Positions 18,144 through 26,878 of a stretch of 64,000 nt of DNA are shown piece after piece (position 1 is the stretch's first letter; each line of letters starts with the position of its first letter). A model generated the notes under the pieces. The model ran no database searches, had not been told where the DNA came from, and worked only from the letters and a program-made list of their open reading frames with translations. The stretch is from Alphaproteobacteria bacterium. GTDB lineage: Bacteria > Pseudomonadota > Alphaproteobacteria > MPNO01 > UBA2964. The position numbers were made by a program, and so were the translations under genes. The stretch is taken from NCBI GenBank assembly GCA_012103315.1, contig WLWZ01000009.1, positions 62,001-126,000 of the forward strand, read 5' to 3'.

Positions 18144-19379
18144 ATGTCAGCTAAAGCAGACGGACGTATGAAGCGTTGGCAAGAACAACGCTGGATTCTC
18201 GACGCTGTAATTCGGACGGTAGGCGTCGAATGGGATCAAGGCAGGCTACGTTATGGCGCGGCACCCGGTGGCAATCAGGCGGCAGGAGAGTTTCGCGCTG
18301 TTGGCTCTAAAATTAAACGCGTTGGCGATTTTGTCCGCGAATTCTCCAATGCCGTAAAACGACGAGAAGGAAAAGCGGTTGCTTTTGAAGAAGCGGGTCG
18401 TCTTGTTTCCGCCCGTGAAAGCTATATGACGGCGTCGCTTTTATGGGCAGCCGGACGCTGGCCGATCTTTGAAACCAATGACGAGCTGGAACATCTCGAA
18501 GAACGGATGAACCATTGCTACGCCAAGTTTATTGAGCATGCGCCGCATCCGGTCGAGATTGTCCGTATTCCATTTCAGGGCAAGGAACTGCCTGCTTACC
18601 TACATCTACCGCGCAAACCTAAACCGGGAGAAACATTTCCGTGTGTGGTCAATATTCCGGGGATGGATTCGAGTAAGGAAACTGGCGTTAACATGTATGG
18701 CGATTCCTACCTTGAACGCGGTATCGCGGTTCTCAGTATTGATGGCCCTGGCCAGGCGGAAAGCGTCGCGCTCGGTATATTTGTAACCAACTCCAATCAT
18801 ATGGATGCTGCTAAAGTCGTCGTCGACTGGCTTGAGGCACACCCAGCTATTGATTCGAGCAAGCTACTGGTACGTGGATCGAGCTTCGGCACCTATTGGG
18901 GGCTGCAATGGGCGGCCGCGTTGGGTGATCGGATTAAAGGTGTTGCGGTAAGTGGTGTCTGCCATGAGCCAGGCTGCAATACGATTTTTAATATGGCGTC
19001 ACCGTCGTTCAAGCTACGCTATATGTGGATGTCGAATTATGACGATGAGGCAGAATTCGACGAGTTCGCCAAGACCATTGACCTACGCCCCTTTGTGCCT
19101 GCGATTACCTGTCCGGTGCTCATTATGGCGGGAGAGCAAGATCAGTTAAGTCCGGTGGAACATAGTTATGATGTTCTCGGTCACATCAGCGCGCCAAAGG
19201 AACTTGTCGTTTACGAAGGGGCGAATCATTCAGTTGCGGATGCCAGCTCGGTGTCGCTGGGGGAGAATCCGAAGGACTATCTTGCGGATTGGCTCGAAGA
19301 CCGAATGAATGGAAAGCCATTCCAGAGCGTCAAAGGCTATGTCGATAGTTCCGGGCGTCGGACCGATACGCCGGCATAA
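18144..19379 (+). CDS. alpha/beta hydrolase (FrsA / 2,6-dihydroxypseudooxynicotine hydrolase-like)
   Basis: 'LLVRGSSFGTYWGLQWAAALGDRIKG', 'VLIMAGEQDQLSP', 'VVYEGANHSVAD' (Ser-Asp-His triad). Confidence 0.85.
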   Translation: MSAKADGRMKRWQEQRWILDAVIRTVGVEWDQGRLRYGAAPGGNQAAGEFRAVGSKIKRVGDFVREFSNAVKRREGKAVAFEEAGRLVSARESYMTASLLWAAGRWPIFETNDELEHLEERMNHCYAKFIEHAPHPVEIVRIPFQGKELPAYLHLPRKPKPGETFPCVVNIPGMDSSKETGVNMYGDSYLERGIAVLSIDGPGQAESVALGIFVTNSNHMDAAKVVVDWLEAHPAIDSSKLLVRGSSFGTYWGLQWAAALGDRIKGVAVSGVCHEPGCNTIFNMASPSFKLRYMWMSNYDDEAEFDEFAKTIDLRPFVPAITCPVLIMAGEQDQLSPVEHSYDVLGHISAPKELVVYEGANHSVADASSVSLGENPKDYLADWLEDRMNGKPFQSVKGYVDSSGRRTDTPA

Positions 19380-19382
19380 GGC

Positions 19383-20114
19383 TTAGCGCGGCGTTGGGAG
19401 TTCGCGCATCAGCATACCAATGCCGTCGCGGGGTTCGCGAATATGCAACCTGTGCTGGATTTCCCAGCATAGGGCAGCGCAGGTCTCGATGACAGGAATG
19501 CCGAAATCGCGTTCCATCATTTCAACGATACTTAAAAGCCGCCAGGCATTGCCTTGCAGATAGATCGCTTCCGCCTTGGGGTTTGCCGTGAAGGTGTCGT
19601 GGACCAACGCATAGACCTGTTCTGGTGAAATTTGACCTGCTTTTTCAAATGGCACCTCAATCGGCTCCATCGCTAACACATTGAATCCGGCTTCGGTCAT
19701 GTAGTCGCGGGTTAATTCGTTCTGCAGACGCGAATAGCTCACACCGATAATCTTTTTAGCCCCAACCGCTCGAAAAGCGCGTGTGATATTTTGGTTGGCG
19801 GTAAAATGTGGGATGCCCATTTCACGTTCCCACTTACGGATTGTTTTCTTCTCACCCTCAACACCCAGCATCATAAAGGGTGGTGTTCCCGAATGGTGGA
19901 TCAGATCGACCCCCGCTTCTGCGAGAGTGAGCGCATGATCGTGATAACCTTTGATGGCATTTTCGAACTCGTCCTGTGAGCCGCGCTGGACATTTTGATG
20001 AATCGGAATAAGACCGACGCCTTCGGGTAGCAGTCGAACGGTTTCTTCCATCGAGCCAGGCCGCATAGTCGGCTTAATGAGGCCGACCGTACCGCGCCAA
20101 CTTGAGAAGCTCAT
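19383..20114 (-). CDS. Asp/Glu racemase-fold protein (maleate isomerase / arylmalonate decarboxylase superfamily)
   Basis: 'GVDLIHHSGTPPFMMLG', 'ITRAFRAVGAKKIIGVSYS', 'AIYLQGNAWRLLSIVEMMERDFGIPVIET'. Confidence 0.75.
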   Translation of the reverse strand: MSFSSWRGTVGLIKPTMRPGSMEETVRLLPEGVGLIPIHQNVQRGSQDEFENAIKGYHDHALTLAEAGVDLIHHSGTPPFMMLGVEGEKKTIRKWEREMGIPHFTANQNITRAFRAVGAKKIIGVSYSRLQNELTRDYMTEAGFNVLAMEPIEVPFEKAGQISPEQVYALVHDTFTANPKAEAIYLQGNAWRLLSIVEMMERDFGIPVIETCAALCWEIQHRLHIREPRDGIGMLMRELPTPR

Positions 20115-20130
20115 TTCCGGATGCTCCTTA

Positions 20131-21120
20131 TCAGGGTGTCATCACTGTCATGCCGAATGTTGATCGCGATTCCATCGCGCGGTGGGCATCAGCAGCATCG
20201 GCAAGTGCGAATCTTTGATTAATCTCGATTTTTACGGCACCGCTGGAAACAATATCGAACAGGCTTTTGGCGCGCGCGCGGACTTCATCGCCGGTCCGCA
20301 TGTGCCAGTAGAACGCCCCGGCGGTTATCGATAGTGACCCCATTTCATTGAGCCGGAAAATATCAAACGGTGGTACAGGGCCAGAAGACGACCCGTAAGC
20401 AACCAGTCGGCCCAAGGGCCGCAACGCAGCGAGGGAGGCTTCAAATGTGTCGACACCGACGGCGTCAAAAACGGCTGTGACGCCTTCGCCATCGGTGAAA
20501 GATTTTGCGCGTTCCACGATATCTTCCTGCGTGCTGATGATCACGTCGTGACAACCATGGTCAGCGGCGAACGATGCCTTTTCGTCGGAGCTCACAACAC
20601 CGATAACATGAGCGCCGAAGGTTCGTGCCCATTGAGCGATAATCATGCCAACACCGCCAGCTGCCGAGTGAACCAGGATTGCGTCTCGTTCGCTTACGGG
20701 ATGAGAGTCGTGAATTAAATATTGTGCAGTGAGACCCTTGGTGATCATCGCCGCTGCCGTTTGGTCCGCGATGCTTTCCGGCAATTTGACGAGCCGTTCG
20801 GCATTCATGGTCCGTAATTCGCAATAGGACCCGCGCGGCAGAGCATGGCCACCGCTTGAATAGGCGACACGGTCACCGACCGCGACGTTTGTGACGTCCG
20901 GCCCTAGCGCTTCGACAACACCGCAACCTTCGCCGCCGATAACGTGTGGGAAGTGTGGCAACGGATAACGTCCATTCCGTGTATGGATGTCGGCGTAGTT
21001 TAGTCCGATTGCCGTGTGACGCAGCAGGACCTCGCCGGCGTCGGGTTCTCCTACATCGGCATCTTCATAGCGGAGCACTTCGGGCCCGCCATATTCGTGA
21101 ACTCTGACCGCTTTAGGCAA
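20131..21120 (-). CDS. quinone oxidoreductase / zinc-independent alcohol dehydrogenase family protein
   Basis: 'MPKAVRVHEYGGPEVLRYEDADVGEPDAGEVLLRHTAIGLNYADIHTRNGRYPLP', 'VHSAAGGVGMIIAQWAR'; TTG start. Confidence 0.92.
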   Translation of the reverse strand: MPKAVRVHEYGGPEVLRYEDADVGEPDAGEVLLRHTAIGLNYADIHTRNGRYPLPHFPHVIGGEGCGVVEALGPDVTNVAVGDRVAYSSGGHALPRGSYCELRTMNAERLVKLPESIADQTAAAMITKGLTAQYLIHDSHPVSERDAILVHSAAGGVGMIIAQWARTFGAHVIGVVSSDEKASFAADHGCHDVIISTQEDIVERAKSFTDGEGVTAVFDAVGVDTFEASLAALRPLGRLVAYGSSSGPVPPFDIFRLNEMGSLSITAGAFYWHMRTGDEVRARAKSLFDIVSSGAVKIEINQRFALADAADAHRAMESRSTFGMTVMTP

Positions 21121-21129
21121 GAGGCTGGC

Positions 21130-21999
21130 CTAGTATACGTCGTGCGCGCGCACGGGAACGTCCATCGCCCCGATATTCTCGAACTCGAGATGCATGACAT
21201 CACCGGGTTTGACAGGACCAACACCGGCACAGGTGCCGGACATAATTATGTCGCCCGGGTGCAGGGTGTAAAACTTGGACGCCCAGACGATTTGCCCCTG
21301 AAGATTCAGGATCAGGTTACGGGTGTTGTTTTGCTGCCGGATTTCATTATCGATGGTCAGGACGAAATCAAGTTGTCCCGGGTCGTCAATTTCATCGGCG
21401 GTAACCAGCCACGGGCCAAGAACTGCGTAGGTATCGACGGATTTACGGAAGCTGCGATCTTCCTTACCACGCACCACCATGTCCATAGCGATGGCATAAC
21501 CAGAGACATAGGATAGGGCATCGTCGTAGGAGATATCGCTGCCCTCGCGGCCAATTATGACACCAAGCTCGGCTTCATGGTCGGTGCGACGATCGCCAAA
21601 GCGAACAGCAACGCCATCGGAGGGGCCAATTAGCGCGCTACTGGCTTTGAGGAAAAGACCTTGGTCTTCCATCTTACGACGCGGTTGCCCGTGTGAAATG
21701 CCGGCATCGACCAGTGTTTCCTGGGCATGCTCCTCGTAATTTTGCGGGACCCCAATAATTTTGGTCGGGTTGGCAACAGGGCTGCGGAATTCAACGTCAG
21801 CGATTGGTTTGCCATCGGCGCTATCGGCCGCTTGTTCGAGCTTTGGCCGCATAGCTTCCAGGTTGGCAACGAGTTGATCACCCATTGGCAAAGGATAGCG
21901 GTAAGCAGGCAATTCTGCTTCGACGACGCTTGTTACGTCATACACAACATTGTCTCTGACAATGCCAAATCGATTGTCATCATATCTACAAATTTTCAT
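21130..21999 (-). CDS. fumarylacetoacetate hydrolase family protein
   Basis: 'IIGVPQNYEEHAQE', 'EAELGVIIGREGSDISYDDALSYVSGYAIAMDM', 'MSGTCAGVGPVKPGD'; ATG at 21999 preferred over GTG at 22011. Confidence 0.9.
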   Translation of the reverse strand: MKICRYDDNRFGIVRDNVVYDVTSVVEAELPAYRYPLPMGDQLVANLEAMRPKLEQAADSADGKPIADVEFRSPVANPTKIIGVPQNYEEHAQETLVDAGISHGQPRRKMEDQGLFLKASSALIGPSDGVAVRFGDRRTDHEAELGVIIGREGSDISYDDALSYVSGYAIAMDMVVRGKEDRSFRKSVDTYAVLGPWLVTADEIDDPGQLDFVLTIDNEIRQQNNTRNLILNLQGQIVWASKFYTLHPGDIIMSGTCAGVGPVKPGDVMHLEFENIGAMDVPVRAHDVY

Positions 22000-22053
22000 G
22001 GTGATCCTCACTGATCTGCTGTTGATCAGTCCTATCGTTTGACAGGAAAGGCG

Positions 22054-22731
22054 TCAATGGAGGGTAGTGGCATGCCTGGTGTCGGGCAGGGTGCGCATCA
22101 TGCGGCGGACAGCGTCATCAGCAATTGAATGAAATATTTCAGGGTCACCTTTGACCCGCGCTGCACGCGCAATAGAGACGGGAAGAGACAGAGGGGAGAA
22201 GGGCAGTCCACCGTCACCGCGTCCTGCCTTGTGTCGTGCTTGCCATAGTAGCTTTTCGTCTGTGGCACGTATGAGGCGCAATGAAATGCCAACCGCACGG
22301 TTGGTCCAAAGAACCATGTAATCGTCTTCAACGGTATCAAGACGGACTTCGATGAAGCCGCCGCATTTTGTCTGGCGGGCAAATACCCGACGGTCTCCCG
22401 GGTGTTTTAGATCAACGGCTATACGGGCGGCGATGTTGCGTGCTGCTGCGCCACCTATTGCGCGTTTGAATTTTGTTGCTAGGTGCCGCTCTACAGACTC
22501 TTCAACGGCACGGCGAATAATTGCTGGTGCTTTTATTGAATTTGAAACAATCGTCGCGCAACTCGGCGGGTTATGGAAGAAGGCTTGTTTCATTTGAAAG
22601 GCCACGCGGCGCTCAAGCATTGGTGTCGCCTGTTCTTTTTCATGCATCCCGGTATAGGTGGTTCGTGCACATCCGCTGAGCGATGCCGCAACGACGATGC
22701 TGAAAAGACCTATGATCCGATAATTTGTCAT
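22054..22731 (-). CDS. uncharacterised lipoprotein (candidate envelope cluster)
   Basis: Lipobox 'IVVAASLSGCARTTY'; 225 aa, no recognised domain. Confidence 0.7.
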   Translation of the reverse strand: MTNYRIIGLFSIVVAASLSGCARTTYTGMHEKEQATPMLERRVAFQMKQAFFHNPPSCATIVSNSIKAPAIIRRAVEESVERHLATKFKRAIGGAAARNIAARIAVDLKHPGDRRVFARQTKCGGFIEVRLDTVEDDYMVLWTNRAVGISLRLIRATDEKLLWQARHKAGRGDGGLPFSPLSLPVSIARAARVKGDPEIFHSIADDAVRRMMRTLPDTRHATTLH

Positions 22732-22737
22732 ACCCTG

Positions 22738-23775
22738 TTACACACGGCATTGTCGGCGGGAGGAGAAGGGGAGTTCAACAGAGCCGCTCACGGACCGACC
22801 ATCTACACGAATGTTTTGCAGGGTTAGGCCGGAAGATGTCAGGCTGTAATAGGCCTTAATTCTTTTTGCCGTGCCGTAATGCGTGCCGACGAGGTGTTCG
22901 AGTCCGCCTAGCAAAACGGCATCCACGGTACGTGGAAAGACTCGAACGGGAGTCCAGTTTTCTAGGCTGTGACGATGGGCGATTTGGCGGAACAGAGCAC
23001 TTTCCACCGCGATATCAGCGCCCTGTGGTGATCGCAGGAATCCGCTGAACCGATCAATATTGAGCTTCCAAGAGACGCCGGGCGGATCACTCGCCGAGAA
23101 CAGCGCTTTGCTGTGATGCAGCACCGCAGCTTGCATCCCGTAACACTGCGTTAGGGTCGAATAGAGCTGGCGACGATTCTCAGCAGTTTGCGGCCAGGCA
23201 ATTTCAATCGATGGTCCCTTGCCATGTTCCAGCATGCGTAGCAGGACGCGACCGGTGCTTTTGTGTTTTGCCGTTGCTACCACCTGCTGCTTTGGTTTTG
23301 GTTTCGGGAAACGTTTAACCTTCTTGGGTGCTTTCGTTTTGAGCACACGCGGTTTTACAGCCAATCGCTTGGGCGCTTTTGCTTGAATTTTGGCAATGGG
23401 CTTAACGATCTTTGTCGTCGGGCGTGTGAGTTTTGAAACCTTCAGTGCCTTTAAGGGTTTGGGCGGCGGTCGCTTTTTTGATGAAGGGTTGGGCTTTAAA
23501 GCGGCAACCGATTTCTCAGGCTGTGACGCTGATGGTTTAAGTGCAGGCGTTACGGTACGAGGGCGAATGGTGGGCGGCGGCGGTAGTTGAATAGCCGATA
23601 TTTGTTGAGGGTGTTGTTGCGAGTTTTCGACTTTTTGGGGCGGTTTTGGGGTTGTCTTTTTTGTGGTCTTCTCTGCTTGAACAGTTTGAAGCAAGGCAAC
23701 GCAGAGCAAGATGATTGCTCCGGTAATAAGGCCGGAGAGGGCGATCGATAACCGGTCTGCTTGTTTGCCCGCCAT
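22738..23775 (-). CDS. TonB/TolA-architecture protein: N-terminal TM, long Pro/Lys-rich linker, unknown C-terminal domain
   Basis: TM 'LSIALSGLITGAIILLCVALLQTV'; linker 'KRPPPKPLKALKVSKLTRPTTKIVKPIAKIQAKAPKRLAVKPRVLKTKAPKKVKRFPKPKPKQQ'. Confidence 0.68.
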   Translation of the reverse strand: MAGKQADRLSIALSGLITGAIILLCVALLQTVQAEKTTKKTTPKPPQKVENSQQHPQQISAIQLPPPPTIRPRTVTPALKPSASQPEKSVAALKPNPSSKKRPPPKPLKALKVSKLTRPTTKIVKPIAKIQAKAPKRLAVKPRVLKTKAPKKVKRFPKPKPKQQVVATAKHKSTGRVLLRMLEHGKGPSIEIAWPQTAENRRQLYSTLTQCYGMQAAVLHHSKALFSASDPPGVSWKLNIDRFSGFLRSPQGADIAVESALFRQIAHRHSLENWTPVRVFPRTVDAVLLGGLEHLVGTHYGTAKRIKAYYSLTSSGLTLQNIRVDGRSVSGSVELPFSSRRQCRV

Positions 23776-23793
23776 GATGCGCTACCGGGAGTC

Positions 23794-24348
23794 TTAACGG
23801 CTAACCGATTTTGCATAGAGAAGTTCCATCTCTTCGGCGAGAGATAGCAATTCCCGGCGACGGTCAGAGACCGACATTAATTTGTCGCCTTTTTTCAAAA
23901 CTGGTGTGGGATCAGCAATTGGATTTTCACTCAAAACCTCAGCCCGGCGTTTGGCGACCGCTGGATCAAGGGTAGAGGGCGCCCCTCCCGCCTTTGTAGG
24001 GGAAGGCACGGCAGAAGGGGGGGGGGTAACTGCCGGGGGAACGGGAGGGGCAGAGGCTGTTTGTTTTTCAGCCAAGACAGGTGCAAGCGGGACGGCCTCG
24101 ACTGGTTTTGCGGGTTCTGCGGCTGGTTGGGCCGTTGGTTTGGCTACCGGCACCGATGCAACTGGTGTCGGTTTGACCTCAGTGACCTTTGGTGGGCTGA
24201 TATGGCCAACTTTTTCCTTAGCCATTTGTTTAATGTCGGCGGCAAGGTTGTGCGCCCGGTCTACAGCTTTATGGACATCGCCTTTATCGGCAGTGAACAG
24301 AAAGACGAGTGCGACGCCAACGGCGAGATTAAAGGCGAGGAATTTCAT
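23794..24348 (-). CDS. TM-anchored Pro/Ala-rich protein of unknown function
   Basis: N-terminal TM 'MKFLAFNLAVGVALVFLFTA'; P/A-rich 'EVKPTPVASVPVAKPTAQPAAEPAKPVEAVPLAP'. Confidence 0.68.
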   Translation of the reverse strand: MKFLAFNLAVGVALVFLFTADKGDVHKAVDRAHNLAADIKQMAKEKVGHISPPKVTEVKPTPVASVPVAKPTAQPAAEPAKPVEAVPLAPVLAEKQTASAPPVPPAVTPPPSAVPSPTKAGGAPSTLDPAVAKRRAEVLSENPIADPTPVLKKGDKLMSVSDRRRELLSLAEEMELLYAKSVSR

Positions 24349-24349
24349 G

Positions 24350-24889
24350 TCAGGCTCCTTCTTGAAGAGTCGGTGCATTGGCAGTGTTACGGGCGCGTGT
24401 GACGATGATCAGACCGCGTAGCAAAGCGGAGACTGGCAATCCGATGACCGTCGTCATGAAGGCGAGGCTAAAATTAGCTGTCATTTTGCGGATAACCGGC
24501 TGAATGGTTTCGGGCGTTAGCTCTTGGCCGGACAACGTGCCGATACCCAAACTGATCCCGAGAAGCGTAAATGTGAGTGCGAGCGTTGTTACACCATTGG
24601 CGGCCTGGACCCCGGCCTCAAACCAAACCTCATCATTTCGATCGCCGCTTGAAAGCATTCGGACCCAGCTGAATAAGGCGATAAAGACCAAAGTGCTTAG
24701 CAGAAGGACGAAGGTCCAGCCGAGAACATTCTGCGCCCATTCGGCGATCTCAGCGGCAGGGCGAGCCGTGAACACAACGGCAATCGCCAGAATGACAGCC
24801 CCGGCGCCTAAAAAATAACTTAGCGCGCGGGAGGTCGTGTCAAAGAAGGTGCTCGCGGTGCGCATTTTAGCGTCTGCCCAACTTGGCAT
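24350..24889 (-). CDS. MotA/TolQ/ExbB-like membrane protein
   Basis: Three TM segments; 'VTTLALTFTLLGISLGIGTLSGQ...MTANFSLAFMTTVIGLPVSALLRGLI' resembles the ExbB/TolQ TM2-TM3 signature. Confidence 0.62.
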   Translation of the reverse strand: MPSWADAKMRTASTFFDTTSRALSYFLGAGAVILAIAVVFTARPAAEIAEWAQNVLGWTFVLLLSTLVFIALFSWVRMLSSGDRNDEVWFEAGVQAANGVTTLALTFTLLGISLGIGTLSGQELTPETIQPVIRKMTANFSLAFMTTVIGLPVSALLRGLIIVTRARNTANAPTLQEGA

Positions 24890-25271
24890 TCATCAAGGTC
24901 TCACTTGAGACACCAACTTGCTGCAACCAGTGTTCCATTAGACTCCGGTTATGTTCGACAGAGGCATGGACCAGAAAGGTCAGGTCGTAATTTTCAAACG
25001 CCGCGCGAACCGCTGGAGTGTTTTTGCCGGCCAATGATTTGTCCCGCAGAACCATCCGCTCGAGATCGATCAACCTGTTGCGTGAAACCTCGATCTTTTG
25101 TTGACGCTTTTTGGGCTCCAACTCTGCCGACAGCAGGGCGCTCAGAAGGATGGCGCGTTCGCGTTCCATATTCTCCAACGTACCGGCCTGGGCGACTGAC
25201 GTGATCGAAATCGTGCCAGCGATAGCTGCAATGGACAGGTTCTTAATAATGGATGTGGTGGTTTTCATCAT
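24867..25271 (-). CDS. small exported protein of unknown function
   Basis: Signal peptide 'MMKTTTSIIKNLSIAAIAGTISITSVAQAG'; overlaps the ExbB-like CDS by 23 nt. Confidence 0.65.
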   Translation of the reverse strand: MMKTTTSIIKNLSIAAIAGTISITSVAQAGTLENMERERAILLSALLSAELEPKKRQQKIEVSRNRLIDLERMVLRDKSLAGKNTPAVRAAFENYDLTFLVHASVEHNRSLMEHWLQQVGVSSETLMNAKLGRR

Positions 25272-25280
25272 TTCTCTCCG

Positions 25281-26180
25281 TTATCGATCTAGAAAGAAGC
25301 CAACGGCTTCAGAGACGTGTTTGTTGTCGGTTTGACCTTTGGCGACTTCGGTGCCGTCCGTTTCCAGGGTTTCCGTCAATGCCATTGCATCAAGGGCGAC
25401 GAGCTTGGCCATATAGCCCAAGACAGTTCGTTCCTGATCCAGCACTGCGAGATCGGCTTCGGTTTCGCCAACCAGTTGACGGATAAAGTCTTCTTTTCCG
25501 ACGCCTTTGCCATTGATGTCGGCACGTTCATTCATCGGATGGCTGTTGATGGCTTGAACCAATTTTTCGATGGCACCAACATTGCGGGCATACTCACGGG
25601 CATATTTGCTTTCGCTGAGGAGTGCCGATTTGAACAATTTGGCATCGACTTTGGTGGCGGATGACTCGAACCGGCTACGCGCCTGTTTTTGCTTTTCAAT
25701 CAGAGCAACGCGTTGCGGTGTTTGTCCGCCTTTGCTTCGGCGCATTTTTCGCAACAAGCGTTCGTAAACACGAATTTTGGTCTTGGCGCGGCGCTCCCGC
25801 ATTTGTTGATGGTTAGCGACCAGGGTTAGATAGGCACGCTTTTCGGCGAGATACTGATGTTGCAATTCTGTCCGAAGCTCGCCATCGGCCCGTTCGATGG
25901 CGCCACGGAGGTCTTCCAGGGTTTTTACCTTGAATTTGATCTCTTCGCCGGTGTCATTGAGGGCGGCAGCCAAAGATGATTTGGCGAAGTCCTGATCAAT
26001 TGCTTTTTTCAGATAGGTCGAAGGTAATTTGACCAGTCGCTCGCTCGACTTTGGTGACCAGCTGGCACTGTTGTCCGGTGCCGTCGCTGCTGTAACGGGT
26101 GCCGCGAGTAAGGTCCCGCAGAGCGATGCTGTAACGACAATCTTCGCTGCTTTTCTGATGTAGTTTTGAGTATTGGTCAT
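25281..26180 (-). CDS. exported, helix-rich protein of unknown function
   Basis: Signal peptide 'AAKIVVTASLCGTLLAAPVTA'; coiled-coil-like body. Confidence 0.68.
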   Translation of the reverse strand: MTNTQNYIRKAAKIVVTASLCGTLLAAPVTAATAPDNSASWSPKSSERLVKLPSTYLKKAIDQDFAKSSLAAALNDTGEEIKFKVKTLEDLRGAIERADGELRTELQHQYLAEKRAYLTLVANHQQMRERRAKTKIRVYERLLRKMRRSKGGQTPQRVALIEKQKQARSRFESSATKVDAKLFKSALLSESKYAREYARNVGAIEKLVQAINSHPMNERADINGKGVGKEDFIRQLVGETEADLAVLDQERTVLGYMAKLVALDAMALTETLETDGTEVAKGQTDNKHVSEAVGFFLDR

Positions 26181-26222
26181 CGTAAATGTCCTAAACCGGT
26201 TTTGGCGTATTCGTGAGCGTTG

Positions 26223-26801
26223 CTACTTGTTTTTCCAATACATGATGCGGCGCATCTCGCTCTTAAGGTTGTCGCTGACATTGAGCGCAGAAAATTCGCC
26301 GAAGGACTGGTTCTCTTTGCGCTTCAGCAAAGATTCCATTGTTACGACGAAGGAAGATCCATCCGCGTAATAGAAGTCATTCTTGGGAAAACGTTTTTTG
26401 AACTTGTCGAAGTTTTCACGGGAATGGTCGACATCTCCGCCTTTGAAGAAGTTCTGGATGGAAACGGCGTACGCACGCATACGCTCGTCGCGGGCGATGC
26501 CGCTGCTTTCCGGTCCGACTTCAGTCTCACAGCGTTCCAATACTCTTGCGCTGGCGATGTAGGTGCCGAACGAACCAGTCGTTCGCGCCTTTTGGTCGAG
26601 GGCAAAGCCTTCATCGCGGCAATTGCGATATTCCCGCATTTGGGAAATGTCATTAAAGCGTGCCTGACGATAGCCAATGCCTTCCAATGGATCGCTGGGC
26701 ATATCACCCGCACAGGCGGCGACAGTGATGGCGGCAAGGGCTATGCAGCTGGATCGGGCAAAGTTTCTGAGGCGGGACGGTGTGGTTATAAAATTCGGCA
26801 T
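26223..26801 (-). CDS. uncharacterised lipoprotein
   Basis: Lipobox 'ALAAITVAACAGDMPSD'; 192 aa. Confidence 0.68.
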   Translation of the reverse strand: MPNFITTPSRLRNFARSSCIALAAITVAACAGDMPSDPLEGIGYRQARFNDISQMREYRNCRDEGFALDQKARTTGSFGTYIASARVLERCETEVGPESSGIARDERMRAYAVSIQNFFKGGDVDHSRENFDKFKKRFPKNDFYYADGSSFVVTMESLLKRKENQSFGEFSALNVSDNLKSEMRRIMYWKNK

Positions 26802-26878
26802 TGGTTTAATCCTCTCGTCTTGGGCATATGTTTGGTTATGAACGGGTCAGAAGGTTTTTCTGGTGATCTTGTGAAATT

